The notes under the pieces were generated by a model. That model worked only from the letters and a program-made list of their open reading frames with translations. It did not search any database and was not told the DNA's origin. Shown here one piece after another: positions 25,286 through 35,200 of a DNA stretch of 62,882 bases (the stretch's first letter is position 1; each line of letters opens with the position of its first letter). This DNA is from Trinickia diaoshuihuensis (GTDB lineage Bacteria; Pseudomonadota; Gammaproteobacteria; Burkholderiales; Burkholderiaceae): NCBI RefSeq assembly GCF_003390925.1, contig NZ_QUBS01000074.1:1-62882 (forward strand). The letters run 5' to 3'. The translations under genes and the position numbers were made by a program.

Positions 25286-25304
25286 CCGCGCCCAAGCGGC
25301 GCGG
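25286..25304. terminator. Weak GC hairpin after the 24699 gene
   Basis: CCGCGCC (25286-25292) and GGCGCGG (25298-25304) with a 5-nt loop lie between convergent genes. No T-run. Confidence 0.3.
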
Positions 25305-25333
25305 CGATAGCGGAGGTCTATGCACCATTCCCC

Positions 25334-26347
25334 TCACTCATGCCCATACCCCCCATGTTCGCTGGCCTTCCCGCGAAACACCCAGTACGACCAGACGACA
25401 TAGATCAGCAAAATCGGCAAAACGAACGCCGTACCGATCATCAAGAACTCATGCGACACCGGCGCCGCCGCGGCTTGCCATAGCGTGACCGACGGCGGCG
25501 CAATCATGGGCCAAAGGCTGATCACGAGCCCCGAGAACGATAAAAAGAAAAGCCCCACGGAACACACGAACGGCAATACCTCGCGCCCCCGTCCCGCCCC
25601 GCGCACGAGCAAGCCCGCGAGCAGCAGCGTCACGAGCGGCACCGGCGCGAAAAACGCAAGATTCGGCCAGGTAAACCAGCGCTCGGCAATGCGTGGACTA
25701 AACAGCGGCGTCACGATGCTCACTACGCCGATGAAGACGAATACGAGCACCATCACGCGCTGCGCGACGCGCCGCGCCCAAATTTGCAGCCGCCCTTGCG
25801 TCTTCATGATGAGCCACGTGGCGCCCTGCAACGCATACCCCGCGATAAGCCCGAAACCGGCAAAGATAGGGAACGGCCGCACCCAGTCCCAACTCGTCCC
25901 GACGAACTGCCCGCCGGCCTCGTTGAACCCTTGCACGAACATCCCCAGTATCACGCCCTGCGCGAAGCTCGCGAGGATCGAGCCGCAGGCGAATGCGATA
26001 TTCCAGAGCCGCCGGTTCGCGCCGGGCACCGCTCGAAACTCGAAGGCGACGCCCCGAAAGATCAACCCCAGCAGCATCAACAGCACCGGAAAGTACACCG
26101 CCGGCACGATGATCGCGAACGCCCCCGGAAACACCGCCAACAGCCCCCCGCCCCCCAGCACGAGCCACGTCTCGTTGAAATCCCAAACCGGCGAGACGGA
26201 CGCCATCATGACGTCGCGATCGGCCTCGTTCTTCCGCAGCAAAAATAAAATGCCGACGCCCAGGTCGAAACCGTCCAGCAGGATATACATCAGGACCGCA
26301 AAGCCTAGAATCGCCGCCCACAGCGGCACCAAGTCAAGCTGCGTCAT
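25334..26347 (-). CDS. cydB: Cytochrome bd-type quinol oxidase subunit II
   Basis: The 337-residue protein has about eight or nine membrane helices. The N-terminal WAAILGFAVLMYILLDGFDLGVGIL is the diagnostic CydB quinone-side motif. With CydA it forms the two-subunit bd oxidase that reduces O2 with quinol electrons, with high O2 affinity or cyanide resistance depending on type. GGAGG precedes the ATG at 26347, inside the end of cydA (14-nt overlap). No CydX-like small ORF is evident after it. Confidence 0.93.
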   Translation of the reverse strand: MTQLDLVPLWAAILGFAVLMYILLDGFDLGVGILFLLRKNEADRDVMMASVSPVWDFNETWLVLGGGGLLAVFPGAFAIIVPAVYFPVLLMLLGLIFRGVAFEFRAVPGANRRLWNIAFACGSILASFAQGVILGMFVQGFNEAGGQFVGTSWDWVRPFPIFAGFGLIAGYALQGATWLIMKTQGRLQIWARRVAQRVMVLVFVFIGVVSIVTPLFSPRIAERWFTWPNLAFFAPVPLVTLLLAGLLVRGAGRGREVLPFVCSVGLFFLSFSGLVISLWPMIAPPSVTLWQAAAAPVSHEFLMIGTAFVLPILLIYVVWSYWVFRGKASEHGGYGHE

Positions 26348-27767
26348 TCTTGCCTCCGTTCGTGCCCGGCATTCCTGTCGGTTCCGCCGCATCGTCGACA
26401 TGCTGCACGGCGGACAGCGGCCGCGCCGCGCGGCGATTGATCGTGGCCGGCGCCGGTTGCTTGCCGTCCGGTCCCAGGCGCAGCAGCCGCGCGATCAGCA
26501 CGCCGCCGCAGCCGAAAATAAACAGATAGCTGATCACGTATAACGCGAGCGACAGCGATACGTCGCCGGTCGTCAGCGAGGGACTCACCGAATCGGCCGT
26601 GCGCATCAATCCGTAAACGGTCCACGGTTGACGGCCCGCCTCGGTCGTCGTCCAGCCCGCTAGTACGGCGATGAAACCGAGCGGGCTCGCGATGCGGCAG
26701 ACTGCGAGCCAACGCGCACTGTCATAGAGCCTTCGCTTCGGCCAAAGCACGAGCCCGCCGATCACGATCGCGAGCATCAGCATCGCGACCCCAACCATGA
26801 GATGAAACGCGAAGAATACGATCGGCACGTTCGGCCGGTCCGCACGCGGCCAGTCCTTCAATCCATGTACGAGCCCATTCGGATCGTGCGTCAGATAGAT
26901 GCTCCCGAGTACGGGAATGGAGATTTCGAAATGATTGCGCTCTTGCTCATCGTCGGGAATGGAGAACAAGTTCGCAGGCACACGCCGGCCGGTATCCCAG
27001 AGCCCTTCCATCGCGGCAAGCTTCGCCGGCTGGTATTCGAGCGTATTGCGTCCGTGCTCGTCGCCGATCGCGATCTGAGCCGGCACCATCGCCACGAGAA
27101 ACCAAAGCGCCATCTTTACCATCACGCGCCCCTCTTCGCGCGAGCGCCCTTTCAACAAGTAGTGCGCCCCGACGCCCAAGATCACGAATGCGGTAGTCAC
27201 CAGAAAGGCCGTGACGGTATGGGCCAGGCGATACGGAAACGACGGATTGAAAATAATCGCGAGCATGCTGTCCGGCACGAACTTGCCATCGACGATGCGA
27301 TAGCCGCGAGGCGTTTGCATCCAACTGTTGACGGCCAAAATCCAGAACGAAGACATCAACGTACCGAGCGCGACGAACATCGCGGACAGCACGTGCGCCC
27401 ACTGCGGTACGAGCTTGCGGCCGAAGAGCAGCACGCCGAGAAACGCCGATTCGAGAAAGAACGCGGTCAGCACTTCATACGCCATCAACGAACCGATCGC
27501 GCTCGACGTGGCCGCCACGAATCGGCTCCAATTCGTGCCGAATTGAAACGGCATCACGATGCCCGATACGACACCCATACCGAACGACACCGCGAAAATG
27601 CGAATCCAAAACGACGACAGCCGCCGATAGACATCGCGCCCGGTTGCCCACCACAGCACTTCAAGCGTGGCGATGTAACAAGAAAGGCCGACCGTGAAAG
27701 CCGGCAGCAAGATATGCAGTGCGATAACCCACGCAAACTGCACGCGAGACAGCAAGAGAGCGCTCAT
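26334..27767 (-). CDS. cydA: Cytochrome bd-type quinol oxidase subunit I (short Q-loop, CIO-like)
   Basis: The 477-residue protein begins MSALLLSRVQFAWVIALHILLPAFTVG, with the haem b595 His. It carries the FGMGVVSGIVMPFQFGTNW and GRQPWTVYGLMRT segments of CydA/CioA. The Q-loop is short, the cyanide-insensitive (CIO) subtype typical of Pseudomonas and Burkholderia, rather than the E. coli long-loop form. A possible weak sigma-54 element is at 27853-27866. The ribosome site before the ATG is poor, but upstream starts extend into non-conserved sequence. With the caa3 operon this gives the window two terminal oxidases of different branches. Confidence 0.92.
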   Translation of the reverse strand: MSALLLSRVQFAWVIALHILLPAFTVGLSCYIATLEVLWWATGRDVYRRLSSFWIRIFAVSFGMGVVSGIVMPFQFGTNWSRFVAATSSAIGSLMAYEVLTAFFLESAFLGVLLFGRKLVPQWAHVLSAMFVALGTLMSSFWILAVNSWMQTPRGYRIVDGKFVPDSMLAIIFNPSFPYRLAHTVTAFLVTTAFVILGVGAHYLLKGRSREEGRVMVKMALWFLVAMVPAQIAIGDEHGRNTLEYQPAKLAAMEGLWDTGRRVPANLFSIPDDEQERNHFEISIPVLGSIYLTHDPNGLVHGLKDWPRADRPNVPIVFFAFHLMVGVAMLMLAIVIGGLVLWPKRRLYDSARWLAVCRIASPLGFIAVLAGWTTTEAGRQPWTVYGLMRTADSVSPSLTTGDVSLSLALYVISYLFIFGCGGVLIARLLRLGPDGKQPAPATINRRAARPLSAVQHVDDAAEPTGMPGTNGGKNDAA

Positions 27768-27852
27768 GACAGGCAGTACCGACCCATGGTGGAAAGACGA
27801 GAGGTTGATGGCGCGGCGCCCATGCAAACGCGGCCCTTGAGCGTATCGCCGA

Positions 27853-27866
27853 GCAAGGCGGATGCC
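27853..27866 (-). promoter_or_regulatory. Weaker sigma-54-like element upstream of cydAB
   Basis: The minus strand reads GGCATCCGCCTTGC followed by T. Spacing and TTGCT are perfect; the -24 half ends in C rather than G/A. It is 86 nt before cydA. Confidence 0.35.
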
Positions 27867-27985
27867 GCAACGCGCAAAGCGTTCCTCCCGGACCCGGCAC
27901 GGCCTATGCAAGGAAGCAGGCGCCGGGCCCGCGGCGCAGAGCGGCCGGAGCACGGCGTCCTTTCGTTCCTTTTTCGGAGACCGCC

Positions 27986-29008
27986 ATGGTGCGTTCGCGC
28001 CGCCTGCCGAACATCGTCGTCGTCACCGGAGCCAGCGCGGGCGTGGGCCGCGCGGCCGCACTCGCCTTCGCCCGCCAAGGCGCCGACGTCGCGCTACTCG
28101 CGCGCGACGAACAAGCGCTCGCCGAAGTCGCCGACATTGCAAGCGGCTATGGCGTGCGCGCATTGCCGATCGTCACCGATATGAGTTCCGCGCAAGCTGT
28201 GGAGGCCGCGGCCGATCGCGTCGAGCGCGAACTCGGTCCTATCGACGTCTGGGTCAACAATGCGATGGTGACGATGTTTGCCCCGGTCTCGCGGACGGCG
28301 CCCGCCGAATTCGCGCGTATCACCGAAGTCACGTACCTCGGCTACGTGTGGGGCACGATGGCCGCGCTCAAGCGCATGAGCGAACGCGATAAGGGCGTCA
28401 TCGTGCAAGTGGGCTCGGCCCTCGCCTATCGCGCCATTCCCTTGCAAGCCGCCTACTGCGGCGCCAAGTATGCCATCCGCGGCTTCACCGACGCGCTGCG
28501 CTGCGAGCTTTTGCACGACAAAAGCGATGTCCGCGTGACCATGGTGCAGATGCCAGCGCTCAATACGCCGCAATTCGACTGGGCGGCCAGCCGCATGCCC
28601 GGTGCGCCGCGTCCGGTCGCCCCCGTGTACGAACCGGAAGTCGCCGCGCGCGCGATCGTTTGGGCAGCAAAGCATCCTCGGCGGGAATTGCATGTCGGCT
28701 TGTCTTCGATCAAAGCGATCGCGGCCAACAAAATCGCTCCGGGCTATCTCGACCGCTACCTGGCCAAACGTGCGTTCCGCGCCCAGCAACGCGATAGCGC
28801 AACCGATCCCGAGCAGCCGGTCGATCTGTGGCATCCCGTGCCCGGCATGCATCGGTTGCGCGGTTCTTTCAGTCACGAGGCGAAATCGACCTGCGCGTCG
28901 CTTTGGCTCGACACGCATCGCGGTGCCGCCCTCGGTGCGCTGGCGGCACTCGGTCTCGGCGTATTCGCTCTGCTAGCGCGGCGCAGGGACCACGCCGCCT
29001 CCGCCTAA
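27986..29008 (+). CDS. Short-chain dehydrogenase with C-terminal membrane anchor (340 aa)
   Basis: The Rossmann motif TGASAGVGRA, NNAMV (variant of NNAG), catalytic Ser in QVGSALAYR and Tyr/Lys in YCGAKYA define a classical SDR core (residues 6-255). An extra ~85 residues end in a hydrophobic helix (GAALGALAALGLGVFALLA) followed by Arg, suggesting a tail anchor. Substrate unknown; such extended SDRs are common in Burkholderia stress clusters. It is divergent from cydAB. GGAG lies upstream of the ATG at moderate distance. Confidence 0.85.
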   Translation: MVRSRRLPNIVVVTGASAGVGRAAALAFARQGADVALLARDEQALAEVADIASGYGVRALPIVTDMSSAQAVEAAADRVERELGPIDVWVNNAMVTMFAPVSRTAPAEFARITEVTYLGYVWGTMAALKRMSERDKGVIVQVGSALAYRAIPLQAAYCGAKYAIRGFTDALRCELLHDKSDVRVTMVQMPALNTPQFDWAASRMPGAPRPVAPVYEPEVAARAIVWAAKHPRRELHVGLSSIKAIAANKIAPGYLDRYLAKRAFRAQQRDSATDPEQPVDLWHPVPGMHRLRGSFSHEAKSTCASLWLDTHRGAALGALAALGLGVFALLARRRDHAASA

Positions 29009-29051
29009 GCGCATGAGGCATGAGGCGTTGAGCCGCTAACGATGGCCCGCT

Positions 29052-30107
29052 TTAAATCGGCGGCAAGGGGAAGACATAGATACCCGCTTGATCGTGACCA
29101 TCGCCGTATCGCACCGTCACGGCGCCGCGTCGCGCCTGCCTCCCGCTCGCGTACTCGCCATAGACGTCGACATGAAACGTCCCGTTCGTGACGGGCGCGC
29201 TGTCGTCACCGCCGACGGGCCAAACGTATTCGGCATGACAGGTACCGTTGACAACGGTCTGGCTCATCGCATCCACCACGGTACCCGATACGCGTCCTGA
29301 TCCCCCATCGGACAGCGACGAAGGCCGATCGGTGATCGTGACGATATAGCGTCGAGTCGATACGGGCTTGAAGACGAAGTCCTGAGTTCGTGATGAGCCG
29401 CCCGGTTGCCGGTACACGCACGCCTGGACAGTCACTGTCTCGGCGATCGTATCGGAGAACCGTGCTTCGGCAATATCTCGGCCTTGCGCATCCTTATGTG
29501 TAAGCACATCAAGCGTATGTTCGTCCGATCCGGATTGGACATCAGGCCCGCTCGTATCGAAGCGGGCCGAGCCGTCCAAGAAAACGAAACGCACCGTCAT
29601 CGGCCGGGCAAGTCCGTGGCCGCTTTGGGTGACGACGGCCTGGGCGGCATTTTTCGCATTGCCGTCCGCCGGTTCGCCGCCCGATGTCAGCGAAGCGAGC
29701 GTCAATCCATAAGAAGGCGCCGAGGAGCCGGAGATTACCACCGCTACGGACTGCGATCGAACCGGATCGCCAACTTCGTTCGTCTTCACGTAAGCGGCCT
29801 GATACGTGCCGTCCGGCGTCGCCGCGGGATCGAATTTCGTGTCCCACGCACCATCGCCTATGTTATTCGTATCGATATAAACGACGTTTTCCGAGAGCCT
29901 CTCGTTCAAGCATCCCCGCAGAGTATCGCCAGGTGTCGGATGCCAGTTACGTTGACCGTCCCGCACCTGGACGACGATTTTGTCGCCCGGAGAAAGGTCG
30001 TCCACGCGAATGATCCATTGCCCGTCTTCCCCTACCGCTTGCGGAAGCGCCGGCGGGTCCAGTTCGATATCGTCGCGCAACGGCGCACCTTCATTGTCGT
30101 CGGTCAT
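29052..30107 (-). CDS. Beta-rich Ig-like protein, unknown (351 aa)
   Basis: No family is recognised. The sequence is Thr/Ser/Val/Asp-rich with recurrent beta-strand pairs and strings such as AVVTQSGHGLARPMTVRFVFLDGSA and GRVSGTVVDAMSQTVVNGTC, typical of bacterial Ig-like (Big/invasin-like) modules. No signal peptide, lipobox or C-terminal sorting motif is visible. It lies 62 nt after the 546-residue gene in the same direction, so they probably form one transcript. It faces away from the neighbouring autotransporter. A secreted adhesin or toxin-delivery role is possible but unsupported. Confidence 0.65.
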   Translation of the reverse strand: MTDDNEGAPLRDDIELDPPALPQAVGEDGQWIIRVDDLSPGDKIVVQVRDGQRNWHPTPGDTLRGCLNERLSENVVYIDTNNIGDGAWDTKFDPAATPDGTYQAAYVKTNEVGDPVRSQSVAVVISGSSAPSYGLTLASLTSGGEPADGNAKNAAQAVVTQSGHGLARPMTVRFVFLDGSARFDTSGPDVQSGSDEHTLDVLTHKDAQGRDIAEARFSDTIAETVTVQACVYRQPGGSSRTQDFVFKPVSTRRYIVTITDRPSSLSDGGSGRVSGTVVDAMSQTVVNGTCHAEYVWPVGGDDSAPVTNGTFHVDVYGEYASGRQARRGAVTVRYGDGHDQAGIYVFPLPPI

Positions 30108-30169
30108 CGTGCGATCTTCGCCTCTTTGCGCCGCGCCCGAGTTTCTCGCCGCGCACGGTTCGCAAAGCG

Positions 30170-31810
30170 CTAGCTCATATCGGCCGTATTCAGCCTGGTC
30201 TTACACACGCGGGAGCTCAGGAGCGGCGCACCCGCCCTTTGCACCTGGTACACGAAATAGCAATGGCCTTTCGTGTACGGATAGTCGGCCATCGTGTCCC
30301 AGCCCCGGAATGGGTCGGAGCTTGGAAACGACAACACGGCATACCCTTTCGATATGTCTTCGTCCGCCAGCTTGATGGGATTGGCCGATATCCGAGCCGG
30401 CATGCGCGCGGCGTCGGAATTGACTTGAAAGCCGGTTAAGACTGCCGTCGCGGTCAATAGATCGTCTGCTTTCGCGGTCCAGTTCGATTGCTTGAGCCCG
30501 ACCTTGAACGCGACCTGGCCATTCAGCGTTTGAGCGTTGATCACGTGTTTGAGCGGGTACAGTTCGGCTTCGTCGAGCGTACCGCCGGTGGGGATGGCGG
30601 GGCCCGACTGGTTATCGCCGCGGCCGGCAAATTCGTTGATCAGACTGGGCTTGACGACGCCAGATTCGCTGTTGAAGACGATAAAGAGCACTTCGTTTTG
30701 CTGGTTCGCATGATCACCCGTATCGCTATAGCCAAGGCTCTCGAGGAACGAAGCGTTCCACTGTCCGCCGTCCGGCATCGGACTGTAGAACGGCCCCGCG
30801 GCGATCCGTCCGTTCACGAGCAGGTAAATGAGGTCGTTCGGGCGCGGATTCGAATAGCTCGGAATATAGACGCCGACATTGGGCGGGTCTTGCAATTTCG
30901 TGTAGTCCAGTATTTTCCCCACGACCCCTTCCACCTCCGGCGCGCGTTCCGAGAGGGCCGTTAGCTTTGGATCGACCACGAGAAACGACCTGGCATGCTC
31001 GTCACTGGTCGTGAAGTTGTAGAGTGCGCGGATACCCGCCGCCGTTGCGCCCTGGGTGGATTTGCCTACCAAATAGAGATTGGCGGACCCCGTGTCGTCG
31101 GTTTCCATCCGCACGAAATAGCCGCCTTGGACGCGGTCGTCGACGAGCAAACCGCTATTGGATTGCTGCAAACTGTCTTGATACGTCGCGGTCGGCGAAA
31201 CGTATGCGTTCATCAGGACGCTAAAGAGTCCGAGCGAGTCCCGGGCCGCCTCGTGCCACTCGATCACGTAGCCCTTCACCGGCACACCCCCGTCCGTGAC
31301 TTTGCACGTGAACGCAGTGGTGTACTGGGTCGAGCTCGGTGTCAGATTGTCTGCGTTCGCAATAGGGAGCAGCACTTGCGAGGGTCCCGTGCATGCCACG
31401 TCCGGCTCTGTCGCCAGCACCGTGTAGGTGACGGTGGGGGCGTCGTCCGGTTTCGTCACCCAGCCGGCCCCTGCCCTCGCTTTGACGACGATCGAGTTCG
31501 TCGTGTCGCCTGGCATGTGACGAATACATAGCCTAGCCGTCCCCGTCGTGTTGTCTCCAACGGCGATATCGATCGGAACCGCGGTCCAATCCGGCTCATA
31601 AGACAGGGGCTCGAAGTGCTGGCTAGGCCCCGCGCCGTTGCCCGAGAAATCTATTGTCGCGCCGGCAGGAATCGTATTGGGGCTCGTCATCTTCACCGTC
31701 GCAACGATATAACGCCCTTGGTGCGGGTAGATCTTCGTGGCCGCGCCGGGGCTGATCGCGATCGTGCCGCCACCGCCTGCCAACACATGTCTTTCGTCAT
31801 CTCGCGACAT
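30170..31810 (-). CDS. Large beta-rich Ig-like protein, unknown (546 aa)
   Basis: The protein has repeated beta-sandwich-like segments: VATVKMTSPNTIPAGATIDFSG near the N terminus, a middle Ig-like part with paired Cys (around residues 128 and 168), and a C-terminal part with a further Cys pair. No export signal is present and no enzymatic motif is seen. The ATG at 31810 has GGAGA 10 nt upstream. By eye its codon use is less GC-biased than that of flanking genes, which hints at transfer. It is divergent from the autotransporter across a 430-nt AT-rich region and cotranscribed with the 351-residue gene. Confidence 0.65.
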   Translation of the reverse strand: MSRDDERHVLAGGGGTIAISPGAATKIYPHQGRYIVATVKMTSPNTIPAGATIDFSGNGAGPSQHFEPLSYEPDWTAVPIDIAVGDNTTGTARLCIRHMPGDTTNSIVVKARAGAGWVTKPDDAPTVTYTVLATEPDVACTGPSQVLLPIANADNLTPSSTQYTTAFTCKVTDGGVPVKGYVIEWHEAARDSLGLFSVLMNAYVSPTATYQDSLQQSNSGLLVDDRVQGGYFVRMETDDTGSANLYLVGKSTQGATAAGIRALYNFTTSDEHARSFLVVDPKLTALSERAPEVEGVVGKILDYTKLQDPPNVGVYIPSYSNPRPNDLIYLLVNGRIAAGPFYSPMPDGGQWNASFLESLGYSDTGDHANQQNEVLFIVFNSESGVVKPSLINEFAGRGDNQSGPAIPTGGTLDEAELYPLKHVINAQTLNGQVAFKVGLKQSNWTAKADDLLTATAVLTGFQVNSDAARMPARISANPIKLADEDISKGYAVLSFPSSDPFRGWDTMADYPYTKGHCYFVYQVQRAGAPLLSSRVCKTRLNTADMS

Positions 31811-32240
31811 GATGCACGTCTCCGTGATTAAGGCACAACCGGGTTAGCGGGAATGAACCACCCCCGCCTCGTCTCGCTATCGCACCGTCGTTGCACTGCT
31901 TTTTGCGTTTTGAATCTTGTCGGCCTGCAATACGACTGTCAAATAAAATTCGACTGAATTTTTAACTCATCCCAATTAATGAAAATCAATCCCAATGGCG
32001 CCCCGCCACTTTCTCCAATACGTGCGCACAGCCCTCCAGATCGCGACATCGATCGCCATCCACTTAAATAGTGAGATCAAAGATCAAACTTCGATCAAAC
32101 GATCATCTTTTTGTTGTTTATATATTTGCCAATTACCGATAATTCGCCCAATCAAAGCGACGCACGACTCGATGAAATAGCCCGCGAGCGCGGGCGAGAC
32201 GAATCGCCACCGCATTCCAACAACGAGCCGCGACCCGACG
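31811..32240. other. 430-nt AT-rich divergent promoter region
   Basis: The region between the Ig-like gene pair and the autotransporter is the most AT-rich sequence in the window, particularly 31910-31995 and 32060-32155. No convincing ORF, tRNA or terminator is seen. It contains the GATCAAA repeats (32075-32107) and A/T tracts suited to H-NS-type silencing or bending. I see no sigma-54 element. Confidence 0.5.
32075..32107 (+). repeat. Four spaced GATCAAA/GATCATC repeats
   Basis: GATCAAA occurs at 32075-32081, 32082-32088 and 32093-32099, and GATCATC at 32101-32107, about 135-165 nt before the autotransporter start. Such clusters can be operator arrays or Dam/GATC-containing switches. A regulator cannot be named. 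Confidence 0.5.
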
Positions 32241-35200
32241 ATGACCATTGCAGACGAGAGCACTTTTCGTGACCCCGCGTTGGCACGTGTCATGAGCCCG
32301 AGGGACGTGGGGCCCGTACACGGGAGCCGGCGGCGATCCCGCTTGAGTACCTGGGTGATGGCGCTGTCGGCCGTCGGGGCGATCGCCTCGGCCTGTCTCC
32401 AACCGTGCTCGGCGCAGGTCGTCGATGCCGGCGGCGGCGCCGGCGCGCGAGCCGCGTCGGGTAGCGGCGGGAACGGCGGAGGCGGCAACGGTGGTGGCGC
32501 CGGAGGAAGTACGGGGCCCACTCCGGGTGCCGCGGGCACGTTTGCGCAAGGCGGCAATGGCGCGGGGGCGACGAACTGCGAGACCGCTCCGCGGGGCACG
32601 GGCTGCGGCGGCGCGGCCGGACAAAGCCCAGCCGGCGGCACGTTGAGCGGCGGCAATGGCGTAGCGGGCGCAGCCAGTATCGGCGGCGGCGGCGGCGGTC
32701 CCGCGAAGGTGGTGACTTCCGGCAACTTGACGTTGACGGCAGGGAACAGCGTTCGTTTGGCCGGCGGCTTGGGAGGCACCGGCACGGCCGCGGGAGCGGG
32801 CGGCGGCGGGGCCGCGCTCGTCTTTGCCGGCGACACGCTCATCGATGACGGCATCTACATCACAGGAGGCGCCGGGGGCGACGGCGTATCGGGCACGGGC
32901 GGCGGCGGGGGCGGCGTGGGCTTATTTTTCCAAGGCAAGACGCTGACGCTGAGCACGACCAACGCCGAGATCAAAGGAGGCGAAGGCGGTCAGTCGGGCG
33001 GCAGCGGCGGTGTCGGCATCGTCGTGGAGAGCAGCGCGGCGACGATTGCGAACGCCAGCCAAGGCTACAACAACGGATTCGGCGGCGGCAACGGCGCACC
33101 GGGGCTAGGCGGCGTTCCCGACGGGCGCGGCGGCGATGCGATCGACATCTACGGCAGCAACAACACCTTCTTGAATCAAGGCTTCGTCAACCCGGGCGGC
33201 TCGGCCGGCACCGCACCGCTCGCGGTCGGCCTGCAAGTGCATGGCAACGGCAATACGATCGTCAACGGCAGCGGCGGCGACATCGAAGGAGGATGGTTGC
33301 TGTCCGACCGATCGCAAACGGCGCCGGGCGGTATCTCCGTCGAATTGAACGGCAACGGCAATCTGTTCGAACTGCAAGCCGGGTACGTCGTACATGGAAA
33401 GGTGCTCGCGCTCGGCACCGGCAACACGCTCGCACTGGGCGGCTCGTCCGACGGCAACTTCGACCTCGGCAAGATCGTCACCGCACTCGATAACACGACC
33501 AACCGGGAGCAATATCAAGGCTTCGCGCAATACCGAAAGACCGGCGCCGGCACGTGGACGGTGACAGGCAGTGTCAGCGACAGCCACTCATGGGCAATCG
33601 AGCAAGGCGCGCTCGCGCTAGGCGCCGACGGCGATCTGTCACGCGCGAGCGACGTGCACGTCGATAGCACGCTCGATGTCGCAGGGATCGCGGCCGACGG
33701 CGCAACGGTGCAAAGTCTCTCAGGCGCCTCCACCGGCACCGTCGTGTTGGGCGATAAGACACTCGTCATCGCGCACGCTCAGGGCGGCGGCACGTTCGCC
33801 GATGCCGGCAACTACGCGGGCACTATATCGGGCAACGGTGGCGTGACCATCGCGGGGGGCACGCAGGTCTTCTCCGGTGTGAACGCCTATCAAGGCGACA
33901 CGCTCGTCGACGGCGGCGTGCTCGCCGTATCCGCCGACGCCAATCTCGGGACCGGCGCACTCGTCTTGAACAGCGGCACGCTCGAGAGCACGACGGCGTT
34001 CGACTCGGCGCGCGACATCACGCTCGGGGCAAGCAGCGGTACGGTGCAAACCGACGCTCCGTTGAGCTTATCCGGGACGATCTCCGGCGTCGGCGGCTTG
34101 ACCAAGAGCGGCTCCGGCACGCTGACGCTGACCGGCTCGGGCACCTATTCGGGTACCACCACGATCGCGGCCGGGACGCTGGCGATCGGCGACGGCTTCG
34201 ACGAGCCGTTCACGAGCGCCATCACGAACCACGGCACACTCCAATTCAACGACGGCAATACCTTCAACTACGCGGGCTCGATCAGCGGCGCGGGCAACGT
34301 CGTCCAAAAAGGCTCCGGCATGGTCGCGCTAACGGGCAATAGCGCCGCGTTCACCGGCTCAACCACCGTCGAGGCCGGGACGCTCGCGGTCGACGGCATA
34401 CTTGGCGGCAACGTCGCCGTCAACGGCGGTACGCTGCAAGGCACCGGCACGCTCGCGGGCAACGTCGCCATAGGATCGAGCACACTCGCCGGGCGGCAAG
34501 GCGACGTGCTGACGTTCGGCGGCAACCTCACACTGTCGAACAGCTCGACCGTGGCGATCGCACTCGGTCAGCCGGACCACTCGGCGGGCGTCTTCAACGT
34601 GGCCGGTAATCTCACGCTCGCGGGCACGCTCGATGTCATCGACCTCGGCGGGTTCGGCAAGGGCCTCTATCGCTTGTTCGACTACTCGGGCGTACTAACG
34701 AATAACGGTCTGTCGATCGGCGGCATCCCGGCCGGCATCAATGCGAGCGATCTGTCGGTGCAAACGTCGATCGCGCATGAAGTCGACCTCGTGAGCACCG
34801 GCGGGGCCTCGGTCAACTACTGGGACGGAGGCGCGGCCGCCACTCACAACAACGGGGCCGTCGATGGCGGCAGCGGCACCTGGGATGCGGCCAACAACAA
34901 TTGGACCACGTCCGACGGTTCGGTCAACGCCAATTGGAAAAACGGCCAATTCGCGATCTTCGCGGCGCACGCGGGTACCGTGCAGGTCGACGCCGGCGCC
35001 GGCGCCATTTCGATCGACGGCATGCAGTTCGCCGCGGACGGTTACCGCCTCGAGGGCGCCGCGATCGCGCTCGGCGACGCGAAGACCCTCATTCGCGTCG
35101 GCACAGGCGGCGGCGCGCTGAGCCGTACGCTTACGGCGACGATCGCAGCGCCGCTCACCGGCGCGGGAGGTTTGGAGAAAACCGACTCGGGCACCCTCGT

